Of a DNA stretch of 64,000 nucleotides, positions 17,005 through 24,669 are shown in pieces (the stretch's first letter is position 1; the number at the start of each line of letters is the position of its first letter). Under the pieces are notes generated by a model. That model saw only the letters and a list, made by a program, of their open reading frames with translations. It was not told the DNA's origin and ran no database searches. Source of the stretch: CAZWRV01 sp964636325 (GTDB lineage Bacteria > Verrucomicrobiota > Lentisphaeria > Victivallales > GWF2-50-93); assembly GCA_964636325.1 (NCBI GenBank), contig CAZWRV010000019.1, positions 1 through 64,000 of the forward strand, read 5' to 3'. The position numbers were made by a program, and so were the translations under genes.

Positions 17005-17262
17005 ATGAATGTACTTTCCGCAAATGAAATCAAAACACGCGGGGTTTCCGCGCTCCAATCCATCGAAGACGATGGCGGAGAAGCCATGATAACTGTCAGA
17101 GGCAGGGAAAAATACGTCATCATGACCGTCGAGCAATACAACCATCTGCGCGAATGCGAGATTGAGGCCGCACTGATGGAAGCGAAAAAGGACATCGAAG
17201 ACGGGAATGTGATCATTGAAAGTGTGTCGAAGCATCTGAAGAGAATCAGGAATGGCTTATAA
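17005..17262 (+). CDS. Type II antitoxin, Phd/YefM family
   Basis: About 85 residues. The N-terminal half is the DNA-binding Phd fold: MNVLSANEIKTRGVSALQ, then GGEAMITVRGREKYVIM and TVEQYNHLRECE. The acidic and helical C-terminus would wrap the toxin. ATG 17005 is chosen because GGGA (16995-16998) gives six-base spacing; GTG 16993 and ATG 16999 are alternatives. Its end overlaps the toxin start by 11 bases, as expected for a coupled pair. Confidence 0.85.
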   Translation: MNVLSANEIKTRGVSALQSIEDDGGEAMITVRGREKYVIMTVEQYNHLRECEIEAALMEAKKDIEDGNVIIESVSKHLKRIRNGL

Positions 17263-17527
17263 GATCATCTATACGGCAAGCTATCTGAGAAGAGCTGCGA
17301 AATTCGCGCATAAACACCCTGAACTGCTCATGCAGTATCAGAAGACGCTCGAGCTGCTCGAAGCTGATCCGCAGCATCCATCCTTGAGGCTTCACAAGCT
17401 AAAGGGCAAACTTGACGGCCTTTATTCCGTTTCTATAAACATCAGTTCCCGCATAACTCTAATAATGATAATACAAGAATCTTCCATTATCCCAGTCGAC
17501 ATAGGCAAACATGAAGAGGTTTATTAA
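17252..17527 (+). CDS. Type II toxin, RelE/ParE superfamily
   Basis: 91 residues with the RelE fold pattern: YKIIYTASYLRRAAKFAHKH, a central helix LLMQYQKTLELLEADPQHP, then LHKLKGKLDGLYSVSIN and SSRITLIMI strands, ending VDIGKHEEVY. Relatives cleave mRNA on the ribosome (RelE/YafQ) or poison gyrase (ParE); the YafQ-like C-terminal DIGxHxEVY suggests an mRNA interferase, which is inference. It overlaps the antitoxin gene and sits nine bases before smpB. Confidence 0.85.
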   Translation: MAYKIIYTASYLRRAAKFAHKHPELLMQYQKTLELLEADPQHPSLRLHKLKGKLDGLYSVSINISSRITLIMIIQESSIIPVDIGKHEEVY

Positions 17528-17535
17528 TCCAAAAA

Positions 17536-18009
17536 GTGCAAAATAAAGACAAAAATATTTCCGAGCTGGCGAAGAACAAGAAGGCGTTCCACGACTTCAG
17601 CATACTTGACACGCTGGAGGCGGGCATCGAGCTGAAGGGCACCGAGGTCAAGAGCTGCCGGGCGAAGAACATCACCATGAGCGACTCGCACGTGAAGATC
17701 CACGGCAGCGAGGCCTTCCTATACAACGTCCATATCGCTCCCTACGAATGCGGCAACATACACAACCATCCGCCGCTGCGGACGCGCCGGCTCCTGCTGC
17801 ACAGGCGCGAGATACGCAAGCTCACGCAGGCCCTGCGGGAGAAGGGCTGCACCATCATCCCGCTCAAGTTCTACCTGAAGGACGGCCGTGTCAAGGTGGA
17901 GATCGCGGTCGCAAAAGGGAAGACTCACGGCGACAAGCGCGAGACCCTCAGGCGACGCCAGCACGACCTAGAAACTAGGAAAGCCGTGTCGTCCGCAAGG
18001 AGAAGATAG
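17536..18009 (+). CDS. smpB: SsrA-binding protein SmpB
   Basis: Partner of tmRNA in ribosome rescue. 157 residues, normal length. Signature regions are LAKNKKAFHDFSILDTLEAG, IELKGTEVKSCRAKNI and RTRRLLLHRREIRKL, with the basic C-terminal tail HGDKRETLRRRQHDLETRKA that enters the decoding site. The start is GTG at 17536. The ssrA (tmRNA) gene is not visible within the window. The adjacent toxin gene, whose product may stall ribosomes, is a suggestive neighbour but may be coincidental. Confidence 0.95.
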   Translation: MQNKDKNISELAKNKKAFHDFSILDTLEAGIELKGTEVKSCRAKNITMSDSHVKIHGSEAFLYNVHIAPYECGNIHNHPPLRTRRLLLHRREIRKLTQALREKGCTIIPLKFYLKDGRVKVEIAVAKGKTHGDKRETLRRRQHDLETRKAVSSARRR

Positions 18010-18062
18010 CCACAAGAAGCACAAAATATTTCATCGCCAGGCGCAAAGATGAGACTTCGTTT

Positions 18063-19760
18063 TCATAAGCCACTTTGCCGTGAAAGCCTTTTTTCGACCT
18101 TTGCGATGTCGTCGAGAAGTTTTTTGAGGATTTGACGGTCTTCGTCCTTGTCTTCCATCATTATTTCCGCGGCTTTGGCGTGCATTACAGAGAGCCCCCA
18201 GAGATTGAGGCGGGTCTGTTCGTCGGCGCCGGAAGCCTTGGCCTCGGCGGCCGCCAGCGAATAGCATGCGGCAAGGTTCTTGTGCGCGGGCCAGTTTTCC
18301 GGTTCGACTTCGAGCGTCTTGAGCAATACGGGGCGTGCGTCCCTGTGCCTGCCCGCATCAATATAGACGGCGCCGAGGGTGTTTAGAACCCTCGGCTTGC
18401 GTGGGCTTTTCGCGGCGCAGTCCTCCCACAAGGAGATTTCATCCTTCCAAACCATGTTCCGTGAAAATGTGGCGGACACTAGCGTGGCGACATACGCGGC
18501 GAAGACGCATGCGGCGGAGCGACCGGCTCCGGCTCCGCGAAATCCGCATCTTCGCCATGCCAGCAGGACCACGGCGGCGACAGCCATTATTATGCCGGGC
18601 GACGGGAGGTAAACTCTGTGCTCGAAGACCAGATCGGCGATAGGGACAAGACCCGACTCCGCCGATATTGTCGCGAAAAACCATAGGATGCCGAAAGCCG
18701 CAAGCCTGAGCTTCGGATCCCACCGCCCCCGAGATGTCCTTTGCCATGCGAAAAGGGCCGCGAGGATCAAGAAGGCCACAACAATCAGCGAGAAGATTAC
18801 CGCCGGGTCGAGCAGTTCGTTCCTTGCCGGAAAATCATGTTCAAGGTTCTGGCCGTAAGGTAGAATCAGCAGCCTGAAGTAGAAAATTATTGCGGTCAGC
18901 CCGGTCAGGAAGTAGTCAGTCCTGGACATGTCAGTCAGGACTTTACCCCCGGCGAAGTCTCCGGGCACCCCGCTGCCGATCATGCCGATGCTCAGCGGAA
19001 GGAGGACGAGAAGGAGGTAGAACGGCACCAGAAGGAGCAGACGCCTGCCAAGCTTCCCCTCAAAGAAGAACAGCTCCACAAGTGTGACCGCGAGCGGGAT
19101 CGTATATGTGTTCTCCTTTGTCTTGACCGCAAGGAGCGCGCAGAGAAGCGAGCCCGCATACAGTCCTGCGGTTCTCAGTGAAATACCTTGTCCGCCCGGA
19201 TCGGCCGCCATTCTTGCTTTGATATAAAGCATGCACGCCGACAGATAGAACATCGCCGCCAGCGATGCGAATCGCTGGACTATGTATGTGACCGCCTGCG
19301 TCTGGACGGGATGGATCATGAATATGAGCGACGCGGCGAAAGCGATGATTCCTGCATCAGAGTCCTGACGCGGCGCACCGTTTTCCGCGGAATCCGCAGC
19401 GCCGGGAGGCATCCTGAGCATGGCCGGACACCTGAATAGTCCCATGACGAGGAAGTAGACTAGGATGGAATTCACAAGATGGACGGCGAAGTTGAAGGCA
19501 TGGAAGCCGGTTGTTGCTAAGCCGCCCAGCCACACATTGAATGCGAAGGAAAGGAAGCCGACAGGCCTGAGTCTCAGCTCCTGGGCAATATCCGGCGCAG
19601 GAGCCGAGTCGGGGAACAATATCATCCATGGATCAAGCATCGCCGGATTGCAGACGATATTGCGGAAGTCGTCGAAATGAAACGAGGCGAAGAACGAGTT
19701 GGAATATGCAAGCGCTCCCGCGACGGATATCACCGCAATGTGCGCGTATGAATTCAGCAA
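18063..19760 (-). CDS. TMTC-like polytopic membrane protein with C-terminal TPRs
   Basis: About 565 residues: roughly ten hydrophobic segments, an early loop SFFASFHFDDFRNIVCNP that carries the acidic pair typical of O-mannosyltransferase-like (TMTC/PMT) proteins, and a C-terminal TPR region (VLNTLGAVYIDAGRHRDARP, VEPENWPAHKNLAACYSLA). Likely a glycosyltransferase acting at the outer face of the inner membrane on lipid-linked sugar (family inference). The apparent TTG start (19760) lies inside half of a 41-bp-type hairpin, so the first codons (L-L-N-S-Y-A-H) are repeat-derived; a GTG about 9 codons later is an alternative. It converges with smpB. Confidence 0.78.
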   Translation of the reverse strand: MLNSYAHIAVISVAGALAYSNSFFASFHFDDFRNIVCNPAMLDPWMILFPDSAPAPDIAQELRLRPVGFLSFAFNVWLGGLATTGFHAFNFAVHLVNSILVYFLVMGLFRCPAMLRMPPGAADSAENGAPRQDSDAGIIAFAASLIFMIHPVQTQAVTYIVQRFASLAAMFYLSACMLYIKARMAADPGGQGISLRTAGLYAGSLLCALLAVKTKENTYTIPLAVTLVELFFFEGKLGRRLLLLVPFYLLLVLLPLSIGMIGSGVPGDFAGGKVLTDMSRTDYFLTGLTAIIFYFRLLILPYGQNLEHDFPARNELLDPAVIFSLIVVAFLILAALFAWQRTSRGRWDPKLRLAAFGILWFFATISAESGLVPIADLVFEHRVYLPSPGIIMAVAAVVLLAWRRCGFRGAGAGRSAACVFAAYVATLVSATFSRNMVWKDEISLWEDCAAKSPRKPRVLNTLGAVYIDAGRHRDARPVLLKTLEVEPENWPAHKNLAACYSLAAAEAKASGADEQTRLNLWGLSVMHAKAAEIMMEDKDEDRQILKKLLDDIAKVEKRLSRQSGL

Positions 19761-19836
19761 ACTTCCAAACCTTGTAGCTCGATTCGGTTATACTCGCATG
19801 AATTCAGCAAACTATGCCCTTTTGCTGGTTCATGAT
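19746..19836. repeat. 41-bp hairpin element copy 2 plus a solo left arm
   Basis: A degenerate copy (19796-19836) has left arm GCATGAATTCAGCAAA, loop CTATGCCCT and right arm TTTGCTGGTTCATGAT, the right arm having lost one base. Exactly 50 bp before it lies another left arm, GTATGAATTCAGCAAA (19746-19761), identical to the one at 27004. The solo arm covers the start codon region of the TMTC-like gene. Confidence 0.65.
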
Positions 19837-19872
19837 GTCCCGGCCAAATCTGGAATTCCAACAAATAGCCTG

Positions 19873-21273
19873 TCATTCTGAGGCAGGCGGCGCGCTACTG
19901 GACGGAGTGAATATGCCAACCCGTTTCAACGTACCATCGGAGCCATATTGCGCAGTGGCAAAGCCGTTGCCTGAACGCCCGGTGAGATAAATATATCCGT
20001 TGGGGCTGACTGCGATGTCAACGGGGAAACCGGGGATTGGATCGCTTCCCTGTCCAAGAGGGATATAGTTTCCATCGGGGGTATATTTGAGAGTGGTGAA
20101 CTCGTTGCCGGACGATCCTGTGACATAGATGTTTCCGGAGCTATCCACGGCAATAGCGGAAGCCTGGGAATAAGCACCGCCTGATTCAGGATATCTTCTT
20201 GTCCACTGCTGCCCCCCTTGGGAACCATATTTTGTCAAGATGTAATTGCTGCCGTTTTCCGTCCCTGCCACATAAAGGTTGCCGGAAGCGTCCACGACGA
20301 CCCCGACAGCATTTCCGGAAGACCCGATATCCAGTTTTTGAACCCACGCCTGCTTGCCGTCCTCTTTTTTCACGGAGGAGTAAGCGTACATGATGGTCTG
20401 GAGTGTTGTGTTGCCCCCGCCTTCCGGATAATAGTTACCTGTGACATAGGCATTCCCTGAGATGTCAACCGCTATTCCGGCTGGAATGTTGAAGCCGCTG
20501 TATTGATCCGTCGAGCCGTTGTAGCGCCTAGCCCAGTGCTGCTTTCCCTTGGTGTCGTATTTCACAGTGGCGAAGTCATAGCCTTGGACGCTAGAGCCTT
20601 TCGGAGGAACTGACTGCGAATCACCCGCCACATAAATGAATCCTGCGCTATCACATATGATACATGTCGGCCTGTTGCTCTTCTGCTTGCTCTTCGAGGG
20701 GCCGGCATATCTCTTCTTCCACTTCTGTTTTCCAGAGGAGTCATATTTGAGTGTGGTGAAGTCGTATTCATAAGTTCCCTTCTTCTCGTTTTCCTTGACG
20801 CATGTGTCCCCGGTCACGTAAACATTTCCACTTTCACCCACTACTATTCCCGTGGGCCAGTCGGAACTTTTCGCAGGTCCGTTGTATTGCTTTTTCCACT
20901 TCTCGATGCCTACGGAATCATACTTGACGATCTGGAAGTCGGTGTCGTAGTCCTTCTTGGGATTATTCCCCTTCACGGGCGCCGTGACATACACATCCCC
21001 GGTCGTGGTATCTACGGCCATCGAAGCGTTGCCGTATGAAAGCCCGCTGTTCATATAGTTGACCCACGCCTGTTGGCCGCTGGTATCATATTTCAACGTG
21101 GCATAATCAACAGTTCCTCCGCTATTTGTGTAACTTGCCGTCACATAGGCGTTCCCCGACGAATCATAGGAGATAAGGGCAGGCTTGTCTTCCGCAAGAA
21201 CTGCGAAGTTCGCGGCAAACCCGATTGAAGCGGCGGCACCGACTAAGAACTTGAATCCATGCATCTTCATCAA
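19873..21273 (-). CDS. Secreted SBBP-repeat beta-propeller protein
   Basis: 466 residues. An N-terminal signal peptide (FKFLVGAAASIGFAANFAVL, cleavage near A-E-D) is followed by about eight beta-propeller repeats with the SBBP pattern D-x-S-G-N-x-Y-V-T-G (SAGFIYVAGDS, DISGNAYVTGNYYPEG, DSSGNIYVTGSSGNE) and alternating TLKYDTSGQQAWV-type strands. Such propellers are extracellular and often involved in adhesion or binding; no catalytic residues are evident. It is transcribed divergently from the HExxH protein gene, with about 160 bp of AT-rich sequence between. Confidence 0.82.
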   Translation of the reverse strand: MMKMHGFKFLVGAAASIGFAANFAVLAEDKPALISYDSSGNAYVTASYTNSGGTVDYATLKYDTSGQQAWVNYMNSGLSYGNASMAVDTTTGDVYVTAPVKGNNPKKDYDTDFQIVKYDSVGIEKWKKQYNGPAKSSDWPTGIVVGESGNVYVTGDTCVKENEKKGTYEYDFTTLKYDSSGKQKWKKRYAGPSKSKQKSNRPTCIICDSAGFIYVAGDSQSVPPKGSSVQGYDFATVKYDTKGKQHWARRYNGSTDQYSGFNIPAGIAVDISGNAYVTGNYYPEGGGNTTLQTIMYAYSSVKKEDGKQAWVQKLDIGSSGNAVGVVVDASGNLYVAGTENGSNYILTKYGSQGGQQWTRRYPESGGAYSQASAIAVDSSGNIYVTGSSGNEFTTLKYTPDGNYIPLGQGSDPIPGFPVDIAVSPNGYIYLTGRSGNGFATAQYGSDGTLKRVGIFTPSSSAPPASE

Positions 21274-21432
21274 GCTATCCTTTCTAATATTTTGTTTCTT
21301 ATTTTAACACGGATTTACGGTTTTCACATTAAAAAAGGGCTTTCAGGATAATAAAAACGCGTGATAATCGTTATTATTACCGTTGAAAATGCTTTTTTCA
21401 AGCTTATGATGCGGGAAAGATTGTCATTTTAA

Positions 21433-24400
21433 ATGGGGAGAGTCATCGTGTTGAGGGCGAAATTTTCAGCTGTGATGGTGCTGTTCCTGCTGTTTTTCGG
21501 GCTCATGTGCGGGCTTAAGGCATATGACATACCACTTGATGCGGGCTGGAACCTGATTTCTCTGCCTGTCCAGCCCTTGGAATGCGATATTTCGGGCCAG
21601 ACAGCATCCATCGCCGGGAAATTCACCAAGTTACTGGCCCGAGAGGGCGGTTCCTGGAAGATATACGATCCTGCGAATGCCTCTCTTAGCGATAAGCTGG
21701 CGCTTGAGCCGGGCAAAGGCTACTGGATCAGCATGAGCTCCGCAGGCACTCTTTCGCTGACGGATTCGGGGCTTGCGCCGTCGAAGCTGGTTAAGCTGGG
21801 AGCGGGCTGGAACCTGGTCGGCTGCACGCTTTCGGAGGCTGCGGCGGTTTCGCAGGCGCTGCAGTCCATATCGGGCAAATATGAGAAGGTTGCGGAATAT
21901 TCCGGCGGAACCTGGAAATATTATCCCGGCACTTTGTCGCAGCTCACTCCGGGCAGGGGTTACTGGATAAAGGCCGTCGAGCCCTGCCTTCTGAACTTCG
22001 GCGCCGGGCAGACGAACGCGGCCTCATCCTCGGACGGCGGCACGGTGGAATTTCCTGATCTCGGCTCGCTTTCCGGGCTGGGGGCGTCATTCTCCAAGAT
22101 CAGCGATGCGGACGGGCAGCTCTCGGACATCGTGCGAGACCTTTCAGGCCGCTACAGGCTGCAGCTCGACACCTCCTCGCTTGAAAGCCTCGATGAGGAT
22201 CTGATTTTTTCGATACCCTTGGACGAATCGTTCTTCGACCCCTCCATCCCGCCTGAAAGCATCGCGTCCTACCTTCTGCCGATGTTCTACGACGAGTCTG
22301 CCGGGGAGTGGAAAGCTTTCGGAGACATGGTGACATATGATCCAGCAAGCAAGACGGCGCTGGTCCAGGCCAACCTTTCCAAGCTCGCCGCGGCCACTGC
22401 CGCATCGGATAACGTGAAAGGCGGCCGCGGCGATACTCCGGGCACCGTGAACACCATCATCAAGATAGGCGGATTCACAATCCAGTCCATAACCACCAAC
22501 CACGAATATACTGCGACCAAGGACGGCTCCGTCTTCACCATCCACTACTATATCGGCTCGGACAAGTATGAAATTCCCACCAATCCTGAGTGGGAGGATC
22601 TTGGTTCAGGGATATACGATCAGACTTCAGGAGTCCCATACTATGTCCAAGACCTCTTCAAGGCTCTCGACGCGGCCTACGAGAACCTCATGCTGGACGA
22701 GGGTCTTAACGGCAAGGTCTTCAGCAAGCTCACGAACAAGAAGGTCTGCATATCGAACTACGGAGACGGTGTCGATGGCTGCACGAACTTCGCCGGCGGC
22801 GACATAAAGATTTCCAACACGCTCGAAAACTGGGCCTCCATGAAGTCCACTGCATGCCACGAGCTGGTTCACTGCCTACAGAGCCAGAAATACGGCGCGT
22901 GGGGCATCGGCACCGGGCAATACAACAAATGGTTCATCGAGGCGGTCGCCAACTACTACTGCGCCAGATACTGCAGCTTGACCGACGAGGATAGGAAAAA
23001 CTACATTTATGCGGGCAACACCAGGAGCTACGTCGACGGGAAATGGTCCAACGACGCCCCGCTCTTCGAATACATGCTCTGGCCCGTCAACTCCAACAAG
23101 ATGCGGAGCTACTATTCGGCGTCGCACTTCCTCGTATGGCTCTCCGAAACATACAGCCCCAAGCTCATAGGCACGGCGCTCGAAAGGAAATGGTTCGACG
23201 ACACCACCAACCTCGGCGAGGCCATCAGGCAGTGGAACGAGGAGCATTCGCTGCTCTCCGCCTACTGGGCATACTGCGGGGACATCGTGAAGAAGCCCGA
23301 CTACTGCGCCCAGACGAACAACTACATAAAGGACAGAATGTATGACCAGGCCTCGAACAGCGAGCTAAGGAAAATAGCCCAGTTCGTGTTCCCCGCAAAG
23401 CCGGATCTCGCGTGGAACCGCTTCGCCGACGGCAAGGATCCCATAACGTACGCCAAGCTAACTAAATCCATGGAGAACTATTCCTCGGCCTATGTCTATT
23501 TCAGGGCCGGCAACGCAAGCAACGCCCTCCTTGTCTTCGACTCCTCCGCCACAACGAACCCAGGGTTCTACAAGACATACACCTACGATTTCATAGGCAA
23601 GACCGACGCAAGCTACTCCGGGAAGAGCCCCCTCGAAGACGCGGGCGCGCTCTTCTTCGGCGGGCAGAAACCATACACCATAAAGAATTTCGGCAAGAGC
23701 GGCGACGTCAAGGAAGTCGAGCAGTGGATTTCCGTCGGAAACAGTTCGTCCTCGCTCAACATGGCCTACTACATCCTCCTTCCGCCAGTCGTAACCAAGA
23801 CCGAGGCGGGAAAGGTCACGTGGAGCACCAAGGAGGTCGGTCAGATCCCAGCTTCGCTGATAGACGGCTACCAGATATACCGCAATGGCGTCAAGCTCAA
23901 TTCCTACTCCGTCCCCTACGCCGCGGGCGAGCAGAGCTTCTCCGACAGCAGGATACTGGCCAACGACCCCGACGTCACCGTCCACATTAAGGACGTCTAC
24001 GGCAATGTATGGCCGGTGCCCGACATCCTCTTGAACCTCCAGAAGACTAAGATTGTCCTGCTCGAACTCTGGAACGGCGTGACGCCCATGACGGTCAACG
24101 CAGAACAGTACGGCTCCAGCGAAACCCTCACGTTCACCGGCTATTTCGTGGACTACTGCAACTTCGACGTCTGGGGGGAACATCCGCAGTACGGCGACGT
24201 CACATGGAGCGGGAACCAGTTCAGCTATTCTTTCAAAGGCGATTCAGCAACGGACGGCGACACTCCCATAATCAGGACCACCACCTATAGCGGCGGCTAC
24301 TATCACCGCTACGACATGAACATCTCAGGCACGGTCGACGACTCGGGCAACATTGTCTCCGCCACGTTCAATCTGAACGCCGACAGGTATTATCCCGATT

Positions 24401-24660
24401 TCTCCGCCACACCGAACATCTACCATGTCGAGTTCAATCTGAGCAACATATACCTTGACAGCATAAGCGAGGACAACTACTCGGTGACGCATTATTACTA
24501 CATCACAAAGGCCGAGGCGCCTTACAAGGTCACGGGACTCAAGGCGCAATGGGGGGATCCGTATCCCTTCGGCAACGCCGCATACACGCTCATATCCTCG
24601 GACTGGGCGAACGCGACAAACAATATTGTCGGCATCATCTGGCTGAAACAAAGGAAGTAG
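21433..24660 (+). CDS. Large secreted protein with HExxH metallopeptidase-like domain
   Basis: 1,075 residues. Signal peptide (FSAVMVLFLLFFGLMCGLKA). Two ~75-residue modules follow, each opening with GWNL and closing with G-[KR]-G-Y-W-I (LDAGWNLISLP...GKGYWIS and GAGWNLVGCTL...GRGYWIK). A central zincin-like domain has CHELVH (H476, E477, H480) and, about 22 residues later, WFIEAVANYY, whose Glu fits the third zinc ligand of gluzincins. A fibronectin-III-like segment (residues ~780-860) and a beta-rich tail follow. It is probably a cell-surface or secreted peptidase; I do not recognise the subfamily. The next gene begins 9 bp later. GTG at 21448 is an alternative start. Confidence 0.75.
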   Translation: MGRVIVLRAKFSAVMVLFLLFFGLMCGLKAYDIPLDAGWNLISLPVQPLECDISGQTASIAGKFTKLLAREGGSWKIYDPANASLSDKLALEPGKGYWISMSSAGTLSLTDSGLAPSKLVKLGAGWNLVGCTLSEAAAVSQALQSISGKYEKVAEYSGGTWKYYPGTLSQLTPGRGYWIKAVEPCLLNFGAGQTNAASSSDGGTVEFPDLGSLSGLGASFSKISDADGQLSDIVRDLSGRYRLQLDTSSLESLDEDLIFSIPLDESFFDPSIPPESIASYLLPMFYDESAGEWKAFGDMVTYDPASKTALVQANLSKLAAATAASDNVKGGRGDTPGTVNTIIKIGGFTIQSITTNHEYTATKDGSVFTIHYYIGSDKYEIPTNPEWEDLGSGIYDQTSGVPYYVQDLFKALDAAYENLMLDEGLNGKVFSKLTNKKVCISNYGDGVDGCTNFAGGDIKISNTLENWASMKSTACHELVHCLQSQKYGAWGIGTGQYNKWFIEAVANYYCARYCSLTDEDRKNYIYAGNTRSYVDGKWSNDAPLFEYMLWPVNSNKMRSYYSASHFLVWLSETYSPKLIGTALERKWFDDTTNLGEAIRQWNEEHSLLSAYWAYCGDIVKKPDYCAQTNNYIKDRMYDQASNSELRKIAQFVFPAKPDLAWNRFADGKDPITYAKLTKSMENYSSAYVYFRAGNASNALLVFDSSATTNPGFYKTYTYDFIGKTDASYSGKSPLEDAGALFFGGQKPYTIKNFGKSGDVKEVEQWISVGNSSSSLNMAYYILLPPVVTKTEAGKVTWSTKEVGQIPASLIDGYQIYRNGVKLNSYSVPYAAGEQSFSDSRILANDPDVTVHIKDVYGNVWPVPDILLNLQKTKIVLLELWNGVTPMTVNAEQYGSSETLTFTGYFVDYCNFDVWGEHPQYGDVTWSGNQFSYSFKGDSATDGDTPIIRTTTYSGGYYHRYDMNISGTVDDSGNIVSATFNLNADRYYPDFSATPNIYHVEFNLSNIYLDSISEDNYSVTHYYYITKAEAPYKVTGLKAQWGDPYPFGNAAYTLISSDWANATNNIVGIIWLKQRK

Positions 24661-24669
24661 GGGGCAGCA

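Noticed and set aside
18010..18062. tmRNA gene next to smpB
   Set aside because: The gap is only 53 bp and no tmRNA-like ends are visible.
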